Part shown: positions 40,700 to 50,055 of the stretch, one piece after another
Layout: each line of letters opens with the position of its first letter
Numbering within the stretch: the first letter of the stretch is position 1
From: Methanolinea sp.
GTDB taxonomy: Archaea; Halobacteriota; Methanomicrobia; Methanomicrobiales; Methanospirillaceae
DNA length: 64,000 nucleotides
Direction of reading: 5' to 3'
Assembly: GCA_030055515.1 (NCBI GenBank)
Contig: JASFYI010000001.1
Span: 558,001 to 622,000 of the forward strand
Position numbers and translations under genes: made by a program
Notes under the pieces: generated by a model
The model's input: the letters and a program-made list of their open reading frames with translations, nothing else
The model's database searches: none
Told to the model about the DNA's origin: nothing

Positions 40700-41794
40700 T
40701 TACCGGGTCACTTTCCGCAGGGGGAACAGGAGAAGAGCAGTGAGCAGGGCGGCGAGGGGGAACGGGGACTTCTGCGTGGGTGTCTTCGTGGGTGCAAAGA
40801 CCGGGGGGATTTCCCTTGCCACGCCGATCTTCTCTGCGCCCTCGACGAAGACCGTCACTTCGCCCCTGTCTGAGAGGAGGTACGGGTAAACCTTCAGGTA
40901 CACGACGTTCCCCGGCGACTCCACCGTCACTTCCTCCGGTTCGAGCTGCCCCCGCGAATTGACCTTCTGCACGGCTCCACCCTCCCCCGCGTACTCGACG
41001 ACCCAGTCTATGCCCGGGGAGGTCGCGACCTTCACCCTCCCTTTTATGCCCGTGACGGTGAAGTACGCGGGATTCTCCCCGCTTGCTGCCGCGGTCGCGG
41101 AGAGGGGGAGCTCGGTGGGGGCGGGGGTTGCCGGCGTTGCGGGAGCCTCTGCCTTCCTCGTCACATTGAACGTGTATGTCCCTATGTAGCCCTTGTTGTC
41201 CGTGAAGCTCACCTCGTACGTGCCCGGCTCGCGGACCTGCACGCTCTGCGAGAAGGACCCGTCAGACGACGTGGGGATGTACAGGGGGCCGAAGACGACT
41301 TCGTTCCCGGGTCCTATGACCTCCATCTGCACGCCCGTCCCACGGTTCTTCTGGATCGTTCCCGCGATCACGAGCGGTCCGTCCAGCTCCTGCGTGCGCG
41401 GTGACCGGATCGTCACCTCGTCCGACCTGTCGATGACCTGCACGACGCGGAGCGTGACGGAACCCCCGAGGAACGCGTATCCCTGGATGCTCGGAACCTC
41501 CACCTTGTACTGGCCCTTCCGAAGGTCTTTCGTGTCGAATACCACGGAAAATTCCTTGTCGGACTGGATCGTGACCGTCTTCCTCTCGATCTCCTCGGTC
41601 GTGTACTCCGAGCGGGAGAGGACGATGTCGACGGATATACCCGCGGGAATATTCGATGTCCCGTTCACGACGAGTGGCTTTCCTTTCTGGACGGTCGGGG
41701 GTGCGTAGATGCTCAATTCGTACGCCGATGCGACGCCGGCAATGACCATCAGGAATATGCACGCGAACGCGAGGGGACGGGAGACCGTGACCAT
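40700..41794 (-). CDS. Secreted Ig-like surface protein with C-terminal anchor
   Basis: This 364-residue protein has a signal peptide (LAFACIFLMVIAGVASAYELS), about two Ig-like beta domains, a Thr/Pro/Ala linker (about residues 210-235), a further beta domain and a C-terminal hydrophobic segment with basic end (SPFPLAALLTALLLFPLRK). It resembles MEMAR/S-layer-like proteins of Methanomicrobiales but is not a certain match. ATG 41794 or GTG 41800 is the start. Confidence 0.78.
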   Translation of the reverse strand: MVTVSRPLAFACIFLMVIAGVASAYELSIYAPPTVQKGKPLVVNGTSNIPAGISVDIVLSRSEYTTEEIERKTVTIQSDKEFSVVFDTKDLRKGQYKVEVPSIQGYAFLGGSVTLRVVQVIDRSDEVTIRSPRTQELDGPLVIAGTIQKNRGTGVQMEVIGPGNEVVFGPLYIPTSSDGSFSQSVQVREPGTYEVSFTDNKGYIGTYTFNVTRKAEAPATPATPAPTELPLSATAAASGENPAYFTVTGIKGRVKVATSPGIDWVVEYAGEGGAVQKVNSRGQLEPEEVTVESPGNVVYLKVYPYLLSDRGEVTVFVEGAEKIGVAREIPPVFAPTKTPTQKSPFPLAALLTALLLFPLRKVTR

Positions 41795-42005
41795 CTTCAC
41801 ACCGCTCACTCTCGGGTTTTCCCCCTCCACCCGGGTTTACCCAGGGCTTCGACCCTTCTTCCCCCTGAAACGGGGAAACGGGCAGGAAGGTATCCTTCCA
41901 TTATTCGCGGGGTGGATAGAATAGCCTTCTGGTTCCCGGCACTAATCCCCCCCATGTCACCAGGGAGCACGAGGGGAACGTTCAAGGGGATCGGTCGCCT
42001 TAGTT

Positions 42006-43004
42006 ATGAGTCGCGTGACAGTACAGGTTTACGCGGGCAGGCCCTACGCGGCGTGGATATCGCAGGAGAATATCGGGGGGCGTATCCTCCCCACGCTCAC
42101 CGTCATCCTGAAGACAGGTGGGTGCAGGTGGAACCGGTGCCGGATGTGCAGCTACCGGCACGTGAGACTCTGCAATACCGGGGAGAGGGAACTCGTCGAT
42201 GCACTCGTGGCACAGGCGCGGTGGGTCGAGGGCACTTACAGGCTGGACGGTATCGAGTGCGTGAAGGTCTACACGTCGGGGAGTTTCTTCGATCCGCGGG
42301 AGGTCCCCCCCGCCGCGAGGGATGCGATCGGGCGCATGTTCAGGGGGAAGATCGTCATCGCCGAGACCCGCCCGGAATTCGTGGAGGAGGAGAGCGTCGC
42401 CTCGTTCATGGAGACCATCGATGACGGGCGCCATGACACGCCGCTCTACGTCGCGATGGGCCTCGAGACTTCCGACGACTTCGTGAGGGAGAAGTGCATC
42501 GACAAGGGGTTCACGTGGGAGGATTTCATCTCTGCCGCCGGCAGGGCGCGGTCCGCGGGGGCGGGCGTGAAGGCATACCTCCTCGGCAAGCCCCCCTTCC
42601 TCACCGAAAAAGAGGCAATGGAGGATAACCTCGCCTCCGAGAAGGCCCTCCGGGGCATCGCGGACATGGTCTCGCTCAACCCGTGTTCCGTCCAGAACGG
42701 GACCGAGCTCGAGAGGTACTGGCGGCGCGGGGAGTACCGGCCCGCGTACCTCTGGACCGTCCTCTCCGTTCTCTCGAGGGCTGGGGGCCATGTGCTGTGC
42801 GACCCGCTCCACGGGGGGAGGGAGAGGGGGGCGCACAACTGCGGGAGGTGCGATCCCACGATCCTCCGCGGGATAAGGGACTACTCGCTCTCGGGGGACA
42901 AGGACCTCTTGGGGGATCTCCTCCGCATGGAATGCCCCTGCAGGCAGGAGTGGGAGTTCGTCCTTTCGCGGGAAAGGCCCTACTGCATGCCGCTCACCCG
43001 GTGA
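42006..43004 (+). CDS. raSEA: Archaeosine biosynthesis radical SAM enzyme RaSEA
   Basis: This 332-residue radical SAM protein is RaSEA, which works with ArcS to convert preQ0-lysine-tRNA to archaeosine at tRNA position 15. The cluster motif is GGCRWNRCRMCSY (C-x4-C-x2-C). A second Cys-rich region near the C-terminus (HNCGRCDP and CPCRQEW) fits the family. The ArcS gene lies at the right edge of the window. The 3' end overlaps the convergent TIGR00300 gene by 11 bp. Confidence 0.9.
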   Translation: MSRVTVQVYAGRPYAAWISQENIGGRILPTLTVILKTGGCRWNRCRMCSYRHVRLCNTGERELVDALVAQARWVEGTYRLDGIECVKVYTSGSFFDPREVPPAARDAIGRMFRGKIVIAETRPEFVEEESVASFMETIDDGRHDTPLYVAMGLETSDDFVREKCIDKGFTWEDFISAAGRARSAGAGVKAYLLGKPPFLTEKEAMEDNLASEKALRGIADMVSLNPCSVQNGTELERYWRRGEYRPAYLWTVLSVLSRAGGHVLCDPLHGGRERGAHNCGRCDPTILRGIRDYSLSGDKDLLGDLLRMECPCRQEWEFVLSRERPYCMPLTR

Positions 43005-44232
43005 GTGCCTGTCCCTGCGCCTCCAGCTGTTTCTCGAGGAGGGGGAAGAAAGTCCCCGCATCGCTGACGACGCCGATAGCCTGCATGGTCCCGCGGTCCA
43101 TCAGCTTCGTCACCGACGAGGGATTGATGTCGACGCAGATCGTCTTCACGTACGACGGGAGGAAATTGCCGACAGCGACCGAGTGGAGGAGCGTTGCCAC
43201 CATGAGGACCATGTCGCAGTCCCTGACGAGCTCGCGCATGCGGTCCTGGGCGACCATCACGTCCGTGATGACATCCGGGAGGGGCCCGTCGTCCCGGATG
43301 GATCCCGCGAGCACGAACGGCACGCCCCGCCGCACGCACTCGTACATGATACCCCCCGTGACAATCCCCTTCTCCACGGCTGCCGCGATGGATCCCGCGC
43401 GGATCACTTCAGATATCGCGTAGAGGTGGTTCTTGTGGCCACCCGTGACGGGCTTGCCCGTCGCGAGGTCCATCCCAAGCGACGTCCCGAAGAGGTTGTA
43501 CTCGATATCGTGTGTCGCGAGTGCATTTCCCGCGAGGAGGACGTCGATGTAACCGTTGCGGATGATCCGGGCAACGGAGCCTGCAGCACCCGTGTGGATG
43601 ATCGCCGGTCCGGCGACGAGTGCGATCTTGCCCCCCTTCTTCCTCACCCCGATGATCTCCTGCGCGATCCGCGCGATGATCGTCTCGCTCGGCCTCTCGG
43701 GGGAGACAGTCCCGTGCATGAACTCGAACGTGGAGACGTTGCGGGGTCTCTCCGGCGGATTCACCCTCACGCCGTCCTCGCCGACGACGACGAGGTCTCC
43801 CTTCCTCAGCTTGGAGATGGGGGTGCAGAGCGCCGCTTTCCTTTCAGGATCGACCACGATGAGGCAATCCATCTCGATGTGCTGGACAGGGATCCATTCC
43901 CCCCCGTATTTCACGAACGTGGGGTGGTTCGTCGTCGAGTAGAATCCCTTCGGGACCACACGGTCCCCCTCGGCCGGCACGGTCGTCACGTCGCGGATCT
44001 CCCGGAGGCGGGCACCGTACCTGTGGATCTCGGAGAGTATCGCGTTCAGCTGTTGTTCGGTATCGGCGTTCACCTTCAGGTGGGCATAACTCGGGTCCGT
44101 CTTCCTCTTGCCCACGTCGAAAACGATGATCTCGAAGTTGCCACCCATGTCCATGATGGTGTCAAAGACGCGGGTCATGATCCCCGAATCGATGATGTGG
44201 CCCTCGAGCTCCACTTCCCGCGATACCTGCAT
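42994..44232 (-). CDS. TIGR00300-family ornithine cyclodeaminase-like protein
   Basis: This 412-residue protein belongs to the TIGR00300 (LOR/SDH bifunctional-like) family, members of which are archaeal ornithine cyclodeaminases converting ornithine to proline and ammonia. An N-terminal LOR-like domain (about residues 1-110) is followed by a NAD-binding region with GGKIALVAGPAIIHTGAAGS and DVLLAGNALATHDIEY, read here as VAGPAIIHTGA and LLAGNALATHDIE. ATG 44232 is chosen over four extra upstream residues. It is probably involved in proline synthesis. Confidence 0.88.
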   Translation of the reverse strand: MQVSREVELEGHIIDSGIMTRVFDTIMDMGGNFEIIVFDVGKRKTDPSYAHLKVNADTEQQLNAILSEIHRYGARLREIRDVTTVPAEGDRVVPKGFYSTTNHPTFVKYGGEWIPVQHIEMDCLIVVDPERKAALCTPISKLRKGDLVVVGEDGVRVNPPERPRNVSTFEFMHGTVSPERPSETIIARIAQEIIGVRKKGGKIALVAGPAIIHTGAAGSVARIIRNGYIDVLLAGNALATHDIEYNLFGTSLGMDLATGKPVTGGHKNHLYAISEVIRAGSIAAAVEKGIVTGGIMYECVRRGVPFVLAGSIRDDGPLPDVITDVMVAQDRMRELVRDCDMVLMVATLLHSVAVGNFLPSYVKTICVDINPSSVTKLMDRGTMQAIGVVSDAGTFFPLLEKQLEAQGQALTG

Positions 44233-44337
44233 ACGACTGTACAATGGTCAGGATTGCATTATATGATTTTCCTGGTAAATGGGCTCGAAAAGCAAGACAA
44301 ATCCGGAAAAAAAGGGTAGCGGAGGCGACGGGTGGGT

Positions 44338-44943
44338 CTACGGTCCCGGGAACGACGTCGGGACGAACCGGTTGGCCCTCTCGAGTGCATCCCGCGTGTT
44401 GACGTGGCAGGCGAGTCGCGGATCCCGGAAGAGAACGCGCAGTTCATCCTGGGGCACGGAGATCGCGTCACCCCGCAGGATATTCACTCCCGCCGGGCAG
44501 GCCTCGACACCGGAGACGACCTCCACGCAGGGCGCGTGGAAACGGTATTCATCCGCGAGGTCTTTTGGAACCCACGCGGAGAGTGCATCCTTTCCGCACC
44601 CCGCGTAGATTCCCGCGAGGTCGGCGACGATGTCGGCCGAGATGAAAGGGAGGTCTGTCACGCACGTGAACACCGGCGACGATATCTCCATCGCGGTGAC
44701 CGCTTCGACGAGGTCTTCCACGTATCCTTTTCCCGCAGCCGTGTAGTGCGGGATGCCGTTTGCCCTGCACCAGTTGTGCGTGTACGGTGTCCGGGGGGAG
44801 AGGACCGCGACCACCTCGCACCCCGCGCGGAGGAACGCGTCGGTGACCCTCCGGATCATGGGAATTCCGCCGACGGAAACGAGCGGCTTTTCCCCCAGGC
44901 CAAGGCGGCTCCCCTCGCCGCCGGCGAGAATCAGCGCATACAT
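44338..44943 (-). CDS. cobY: GTP:adenosylcobinamide-phosphate guanylyltransferase CobY
   Basis: This 201-residue nucleotidyltransferase attaches GMP to adenosylcobinamide phosphate in archaeal cobamide synthesis. The GTP-binding signature LILAGGEGSRLGLGEKPL opens the protein, and the TDLPF and acidic motifs follow. The ATG at 44943 lies inside the end of cobD (13-bp overlap), so the two are coupled. The longer upstream frame is an artefact of the overlapping gene. Confidence 0.92.
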   Translation of the reverse strand: MYALILAGGEGSRLGLGEKPLVSVGGIPMIRRVTDAFLRAGCEVVAVLSPRTPYTHNWCRANGIPHYTAAGKGYVEDLVEAVTAMEISSPVFTCVTDLPFISADIVADLAGIYAGCGKDALSAWVPKDLADEYRFHAPCVEVVSGVEACPAGVNILRGDAISVPQDELRVLFRDPRLACHVNTRDALERANRFVPTSFPGP

Positions 44944-45929
44944 GCGGGGAGTTCCTCCACGAGTCGTTCGTTCTCCTCGCGCGTCCGGACCGCGATCCTG
45001 ATCGCTTCGGGCAACCCGAAAGAATGGCAATCCCTCACGAGGATTCCCCTCCGGAGAAGGTCGGCGCAGAGGTCCGCGACATCCCTGCCCGTGTGGACGA
45101 GGAGGAAGTTTGCCCTCGATGGCTCGATGGATACCGGGAGGTCTCTCAAGGCCGAACTGAGGAAATCCCTCTCCCTCGCGATCTTCGCCCTCGATGCTGC
45201 GAGTTCCCCGAGACGGGCGAACGCCTCGATTGCTACTTTCTCCGCGACTGCACTCACGTTCCACGGCGGCCGGAATTCCTCGAGGCGCGCGACGATGTCC
45301 GCGTGCCCTATCCCGTACCCGAACCTGACGCCGGGCACGGAAAAGCTCTTTGTGAGGGAACGCAGGACGAAGAGATTCGGGTGGATGGTCCCCGCGACGC
45401 TCTGGGATGGGTCGTCGGAGATCTCCATGAAGGCCTCGTCGACGAAGAGTAACGTGCCCGTCTCCTCGCATTCCCCGAGGAGGGAGAGGACTTCCTCGCG
45501 GGCGAAGAGGTGACCCGTCGGGTTATTGGGATTGCAGAGGAACCTGACTTTCACGTCCCTGCCGTTTCCGGGGACTGCACCGGCAAGGCGGGACGAGAAC
45601 TCGTACTCCCCGAACGTGGGCGAGTGGATCGCGACCCTGTCTCCCGGCGAGAGGAACGCGTGGCAGAAAAGCCGGATGATCTCGACGGAGCCGTTCCCGA
45701 GCGCGATCTCCCCGGGCGCCACGTGGAATTCTCTTGCGATCGTCTCCCTGAGGACGGAGTAGCTGTCGTCCGGGTAATGTGCGAGATCCTCGGGTGTGAC
45801 GGAGACAGAAACCTGCGGCGGGTAAGGATTGATGCACGCGGAGAAGTCGAGGACAGGCCTCCCCGTCTCCCTGACCACCCTGACCACGTCGCCGCCGTGG
45901 ACTGCCCTCTTTGCTCCCATTCCTCTCAT
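44931..45929 (-). CDS. cobD: CobD-like threonine-phosphate decarboxylase
   Basis: This 332-residue PLP enzyme is of the aminotransferase I family, CobD/HisC branch. The strand FSACINPYPPQ and PLP lysine region RSLTKSFSVPGVRFGYG are diagnostic. In cobamide synthesis it makes aminopropanol phosphate. The pairing with cobY supports CobD rather than HisC. ATG 45929 or ATG 45920 may be used. Confidence 0.87.
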   Translation of the reverse strand: MRGMGAKRAVHGGDVVRVVRETGRPVLDFSACINPYPPQVSVSVTPEDLAHYPDDSYSVLRETIAREFHVAPGEIALGNGSVEIIRLFCHAFLSPGDRVAIHSPTFGEYEFSSRLAGAVPGNGRDVKVRFLCNPNNPTGHLFAREEVLSLLGECEETGTLLFVDEAFMEISDDPSQSVAGTIHPNLFVLRSLTKSFSVPGVRFGYGIGHADIVARLEEFRPPWNVSAVAEKVAIEAFARLGELAASRAKIARERDFLSSALRDLPVSIEPSRANFLLVHTGRDVADLCADLLRRGILVRDCHSFGLPEAIRIAVRTREENERLVEELPACMR

Positions 45930-46030
45930 CTGAAAACCCGGAAAGGAGATAATGAGAGTTGGTGCAGGATTCACATAAATAAGATGCCACGGTGCACGCG
46001 GGCACGGGGCCGGAAAATCAGATAAAAAAA

Positions 46031-46040
46031 TTTATATATT
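46031..46040 (+). promoter_or_regulatory. TATA box of cdrS-ftsZ operon
   Basis: TTTATATATT within an A+T-rich stretch. The transcript is expected to start near 46060, just before the phased repeat array. Confidence 0.6.
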
Positions 46041-46068
46041 ATTTGATACAAGTAGGATTCATCTGCAT

Positions 46069-46134
46069 AGTCAGACATAAGAATGCTAAATGACAGACAA
46101 ATGTCTGACAAATGTCAGACAATTGTCATACTAG
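46069..46134 (+). promoter_or_regulatory. 11-bp-phased operator array before cdrS
   Basis: Units matching TGTCAGACA recur exactly every 11 bases: 46069 (AGTCAGACA), a degenerate position 46080, 46091 (TGACAGACA), 46102 (TGTCTGACA), 46113 (TGTCAGACA) and 46124 (TGTCATACT). Units 46102 and 46113 are perfect inverse complements separated by AA. The last unit abuts the GGTGA Shine-Dalgarno (46134-46138). One site per helical turn is what a ribbon-helix-helix repressor array would need. Confidence 0.7.
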
Positions 46135-46143
46135 GTGAAATCA

Positions 46144-46320
46144 ATGAAACGGATCACCCTCAGGTTGCCGGACCAGCAGATCGAGATGCTCGAGAAGATG
46201 GTGGCGATTGGGGAGTTTCCCACCGTCTCCGAGGCAGTGCGGGCTGCGGTACGCCAGCTGATCGAACAGCGAGGCGGGCGTGTGCTCCAGGAGAGTGACC
46301 AGGTTTCACTCAAGGTTTAA
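46144..46320 (+). CDS. cdrS: Ribbon-helix-helix regulator, CdrS-like
   Basis: This 58-residue ribbon-helix-helix protein has the DNA-contacting strand [11 protein letters not shown] and helix region [23 protein letters not shown]. Its placement 12 bases before ftsZ matches CdrS, the archaeal cell-division regulator known from haloarchaea. ATG 46144 has a GGTGA Shine-Dalgarno; an upstream ATG at 46135 lacks one. It probably autoregulates through the adjacent repeat array. Confidence 0.88.
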   Translation: MKRITLRLPDQQIEMLEKMVAIGEFPTVSEAVRAAVRQLIEQRGGRVLQESDQVSLKV

Positions 46321-46332
46321 GGAGGGTCAAAA

Positions 46333-47490
46333 ATGCAGAGTATCATCAACGAAGCCCTGAAAAATGCTGAAATCGAAAAGGAAATGGCAAAATCCTCGAA
46401 TTCAGCGGACGACGATTTCATAGGGCAACCCCGGATCGTGATCATCGGCTGCGGTGGCGCCGGGAACAACACCATCAACAGGCTGCACCACATGGGTGTT
46501 TCGGGCGCTGAAACGATTGCAATCAACACCGACAAGCAACACCTCGACATGATCCAGGCCGACAAGCGGGTCCTCATCGGGAAATCGCTGACGAAGGGAC
46601 TCGGCGCGGGAGGCTACCCCGAGATCGGGAAGAGAGCCGCCGAGATGGCAAGGCCCACGCTCGAGGCCCTCCTCGAGAATGCCGACCTCTGCTTCATCAC
46701 CGCGGGGATGGGGGGCGGGACGGGGACCGGTTCCGCGCCGGTTGTCGCCCAGATCGCGAAGGAACAGGGTGCGATCGTGGTGGGAATGGTCAGCTACCCG
46801 TTCCAGGTCGAGAAAGCACGTCTCATCCGCGCCGAGGAGGGTCTCGAGGCGCTCGCGGCTGCCGCCGACTCGGTCATCGTCCTCGACAACAACAGGCTCA
46901 AAAATTTTGTGCCAAACCTCCCTCTCGGGCAGGCGTTCTCGGTGATGGACCAGCTCATCGGCGAGACGGTGAAGGGGATCAGCGAGACGATCACCCAGCC
47001 GTCGTTGATCAACATTGATTACGCCGATGTCAGGGCAATCATGAGCAAGGGAGGTGTCGCGGTGATGCTGGTCGGGGAGAGCAAGCAGCAGAACAAGGCA
47101 GAGAGCGTTGTCCGCGAGTGCCTGAGCAATCCCATGCTCGACATCGACTACCGCGGCGCCACGGGCAGCCTGATCCACATCACGGGCGGCGGGGATCTCA
47201 CGCTCCAGGATGCCGAGGAGATCGCCACGTCCCTCACCTACGAGCTCGATCCCCACGCGGACGTCATATGGGGTGCCCGCGTGAGGAACGACATGGAAGG
47301 CAAGGTGAGGGTACTGGCCATCATGACGGGTGTCCAGACGGGAAAGATCATGGGGAGCAGGGTCTCCTACAAGACAATCCTTGAGGACCTCGAGCAGAAG
47401 AAGGGGAACCCCAAGGCACCCCAGCTCCCGAAGAACAGGAAGGCACGCGACCAGGCGGCAGGAGGTACATTGCTCGAGTGGGTAGGATAG
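46333..47490 (+). CDS. ftsZ: Cell division GTPase FtsZ
   Basis: This 385-residue tubulin homologue forms the division ring. The GTP-binding GGGTGTG lies at residues 127-133 and the catalytic T7 loop NIDYAD at 227-232. The N-terminal extension (about 30 residues) and C-terminal tail ([19 protein letters not shown], short) fit archaeal FtsZ. A GGAGGG Shine-Dalgarno lies nine bases upstream. It is co-transcribed with cdrS and followed by a hairpin terminator. Confidence 0.97.
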   Translation: MQSIINEALKNAEIEKEMAKSSNSADDDFIGQPRIVIIGCGGAGNNTINRLHHMGVSGAETIAINTDKQHLDMIQADKRVLIGKSLTKGLGAGGYPEIGKRAAEMARPTLEALLENADLCFITAGMGGGTGTGSAPVVAQIAKEQGAIVVGMVSYPFQVEKARLIRAEEGLEALAAAADSVIVLDNNRLKNFVPNLPLGQAFSVMDQLIGETVKGISETITQPSLINIDYADVRAIMSKGGVAVMLVGESKQQNKAESVVRECLSNPMLDIDYRGATGSLIHITGGGDLTLQDAEEIATSLTYELDPHADVIWGARVRNDMEGKVRVLAIMTGVQTGKIMGSRVSYKTILEDLEQKKGNPKAPQLPKNRKARDQAAGGTLLEWVG

Positions 47491-47968
47491 CGGTCTAGGA
47501 TAGCCACAAGCCACCTTGATTCACACAACTGCATGGGAATCTCACGGGGGTTGCCCGCGCCACCTGGCAACCCCCCGATATTTTCTTGAAATTCGAAATT
47601 TTGTCGGGTTACGGCCTCTCCACTTTCCTTCGAAACCATTAATAGGGTCCATATCATCTAAATAATGGACAAATCATCCATATCCGGGATGACCAGGAGA
47701 AGGGCAGGAAAGGACTTCCTTTTCGCGTACCCTTCTGGAATCGGGAGTTGAACATGATGGTGAGCCGTGTGAACAAGGGCAGTGCCTGTTGGCCCTGCGC
47801 TTTTCTCGGGGGATTCTTCGATTCCGGGATGAGTTCCCATCCCACCCAGATACACCGGACTTGGGCAAGATCTCTGCATCCGCGCCACATCGATCTGTCC
47901 TCTCTTCCCGATCGTCACCCGGATCGTGGGCGAATGCGTGCCGATTGCATGACCGAGGATGGAGCAGT
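47491..47968. other. Intergenic region after ftsZ
   Basis: Apart from the hairpin at 47546-47575, this 478-bp region has no supported gene. Short open frames on both strands look non-coding. The last 300 bases include the leader of the coiled-coil gene and a weak A+T patch (about 47638-47680) with ATTAATAG, which may be its promoter. Confidence 0.45.
47546..47575 (+). terminator. Hairpin terminator after ftsZ
   Basis: GGGGGTTGCC (47546-47555) and GGCAACCCCC (47566-47575) form a perfect 10-bp stem with a 10-nt loop, followed by GATATTTTCTTG. A likely end for the cdrS-ftsZ transcript. Confidence 0.6.
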
Positions 47969-48829
47969 ATGTTGAACGAACTGATCGAGAAGAGGAAGAA
48001 GATACTTGCCGAGTCTGAACAGCACAAGAACAGGAGGAACGAGCTGAACGCGCTTGCCAGCAAGTGGGCGAGGGAGCGGAATGCGCTGAATAACCAGACG
48101 AGGGAGTACGTCGAGGAAGCCCAGAAAAACAAGGAACTGCGGGACAAGTACAACGCCGAGGTTCAGGCTCTCAAGGAGGAGAGGAACCGCATAAACGAGG
48201 AGGCCAATGCACTCTTCGAGGAGATAGAGGCCTACAAGAAAGAACACGGCGGCATCAGGAACAGGGGGCTGAAGGAACTTCAACGGCAGATAGAGCACCT
48301 CGAGTTCCGGCAACAGACGGAGGTCTTCTCGGTCGACAAGGAGAGGGAGCTGATCGAGAAGATCAAGCAGATGAAGGAGGCCATGAGGGAGCAGGAGGCC
48401 GAGCTCGAGCAGAACAAGGAGATCAAGGCAAAGATAGCCCGCGCGAGGGAACTGCGCAAGAAGGCCTCCGAGCTCCACGCCAAGGTCACCGAGATGGCAG
48501 AACTCGCGCAGAAGCACCACGACCTCATGGTCGAGTTCTACAGGAAGGCCGACAAGTCGAGGGAAGAGGCCGATGCCGCCCACAAGAACTTCGTCGAGGC
48601 GCAGGAAGCTGCAGACGCGGAACACAAGCACTTCATCGCCTGCCAGAAGGAACTTCGTGACTACGACAAGGTGATCTCGGGACTGCGCAAGAAATCGAAG
48701 AAGGCAAAGGTGACGAAGGAACAGAAGGCCGTGAGGAAGGAGGCAGAGCACCTCTTCAAGATGTTCCGCGCCGGCGAGAAGCTCACGACGGACGACATCC
48801 TCCTCCTGCAGCGTTCAAAACTCATCTGA
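47969..48829 (+). CDS. Long coiled-coil protein (COG1340-like)
   Basis: This 286-residue protein is almost entirely alpha-helical coiled coil (charged heptads from about residue 5 to 260), with no membrane segment. It matches the archaeal coiled-coil family COG1340, whose function is unknown. ATG 47969 follows GGATGGAG and starts at MLNELIEKRKK; the longer upstream reading is not helical. It lies between ftsZ and the DUF373 gene, so a structural or division-related role is possible. Confidence 0.82.
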   Translation: MLNELIEKRKKILAESEQHKNRRNELNALASKWARERNALNNQTREYVEEAQKNKELRDKYNAEVQALKEERNRINEEANALFEEIEAYKKEHGGIRNRGLKELQRQIEHLEFRQQTEVFSVDKERELIEKIKQMKEAMREQEAELEQNKEIKAKIARARELRKKASELHAKVTEMAELAQKHHDLMVEFYRKADKSREEADAAHKNFVEAQEAADAEHKHFIACQKELRDYDKVISGLRKKSKKAKVTKEQKAVRKEAEHLFKMFRAGEKLTTDDILLLQRSKLI

Positions 48830-48887
48830 TCCTTTTTTTCGCGGAAAAGGCAACCATTTAATAGATTTAGCCGCACCTTCTATAGTG

Positions 48888-50003
48888 ATGCAGGAAGGGC
48901 GTACACTCATCCTTTCCGTTGACCGCGACGACGACATCGGTTTCAAGGCACACGTCGCGAGCCCCGTGGTGGGGCGCGAGGCGTGCCTCCAGGCTGCAAA
49001 CGCCCTCGCACTCGCGGATCCCGAGGACTCCGATATCAACGCGATATTCCAGGCCATCTCACTCTACGACGAGCTGAAGAACAAGGGGGAAGACGTCGAG
49101 GTGGCAATCGTTGCCGGGAACCACATGCACATGATCGAGGGTGACCGCCGGATCGCCGCGTCGCTCGAGAGCGTCATCGCTGCAACCGGGGTCACCAACT
49201 GCATCGTCGTCACGGACGGGGCAGAGGACGAGTTCGTGCTCCCCATCGTCCAGTCAAGGCTCCCGGTCTCCAGCGTGAGGAGGGTGATCGTCAGTCAGAT
49301 CCCGAATCTCGAGGGGACCTACTACATCGTCAAGAAACTCCTGAACGACCCGAAGATCGCCCGGCTGGTTCTCGTCCCGCTCGGCCTCGCGATGCTCCTC
49401 TGGGCGGTCGCCTATATCCTCGACAGACCGCAGATAGCGACCATCATCGTGGTGGGGGCGATCGGGATCTACCTCCTCTACCGGGGTCTTGGCATAGACG
49501 AGGTGTTCTCGGGGTTCATGACGGCGGTCAGGACGTCGCTCACGAGGGGGAAGGTCTCCTTCACCACGTACGTCGCGGGGATACTCCTGATCGTCGTCGG
49601 CATCATCATGGGCCTCATGAGCCTCCTCGTGTACTACGCGGAGGTCGGGATCCTCCTCTACCTCCTCATATTCATGTACGGGGCGGTTCTTTGGTTTGCG
49701 CTCGCGGGGATCGTCTCTTCCATAGGGATCATCATCGACAACTTCTTCTACGACCGAAACAGCCTCGCGAAAGTCATCGTCTTCCCGTTCTTCATCGGCG
49801 CGGTGGGCCTGATCGCCTACGGGGGGTGCATCTACGCGATCTCGATGAACAACATCCCCGATTTCCCGTACGACCCGGGGACCGCGCTCGAGTACATATT
49901 CTACGGGACGCTGGGGGGACTCCTCTGCGCGTTCCTCGGGATAGGGATACAGCACTACCTCTCGAAGTACCTCTCCGCGGCGCAGAAACCCGGGGCATCG
50001 TGA
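48888..50003 (+). CDS. DUF373 membrane protein
   Basis: This 371-residue protein is of the archaeal DUF373 family. The N-terminal cytoplasmic domain (about residues 1-150) has TLILSVDRDDDIGFKA and AIVAGNHMHM motifs. The C-terminal half carries about six membrane spans. Function unknown; recurrent near division genes in methanogens. ATG 48888 is preferred to GTG 48885. Confidence 0.87.
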   Translation: MQEGRTLILSVDRDDDIGFKAHVASPVVGREACLQAANALALADPEDSDINAIFQAISLYDELKNKGEDVEVAIVAGNHMHMIEGDRRIAASLESVIAATGVTNCIVVTDGAEDEFVLPIVQSRLPVSSVRRVIVSQIPNLEGTYYIVKKLLNDPKIARLVLVPLGLAMLLWAVAYILDRPQIATIIVVGAIGIYLLYRGLGIDEVFSGFMTAVRTSLTRGKVSFTTYVAGILLIVVGIIMGLMSLLVYYAEVGILLYLLIFMYGAVLWFALAGIVSSIGIIIDNFFYDRNSLAKVIVFPFFIGAVGLIAYGGCIYAISMNNIPDFPYDPGTALEYIFYGTLGGLLCAFLGIGIQHYLSKYLSAAQKPGAS

Positions 50004-50055
50004 AAAATGGGGCGAGGGACGTCAACAGGTCCCCCTTCCTTTGGAGGCACCATCT

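Noticed and set aside
46091-46134. Short regular repeats considered as a CRISPR array
   Set aside because: Units are only 11 bp with no spacers and no cas genes; position before an RHH gene fits an operator.
47665-47751. 28-codon frame starting MDKSSISGMTRRRAG in the ftsZ downstream region
   Set aside because: Very short, no ribosome-binding site or family; kept only as intergenic.
47654-47890. Minus-strand 78-codon frame after ftsZ
   Set aside because: No conserved motif and no start signal; residues look random.
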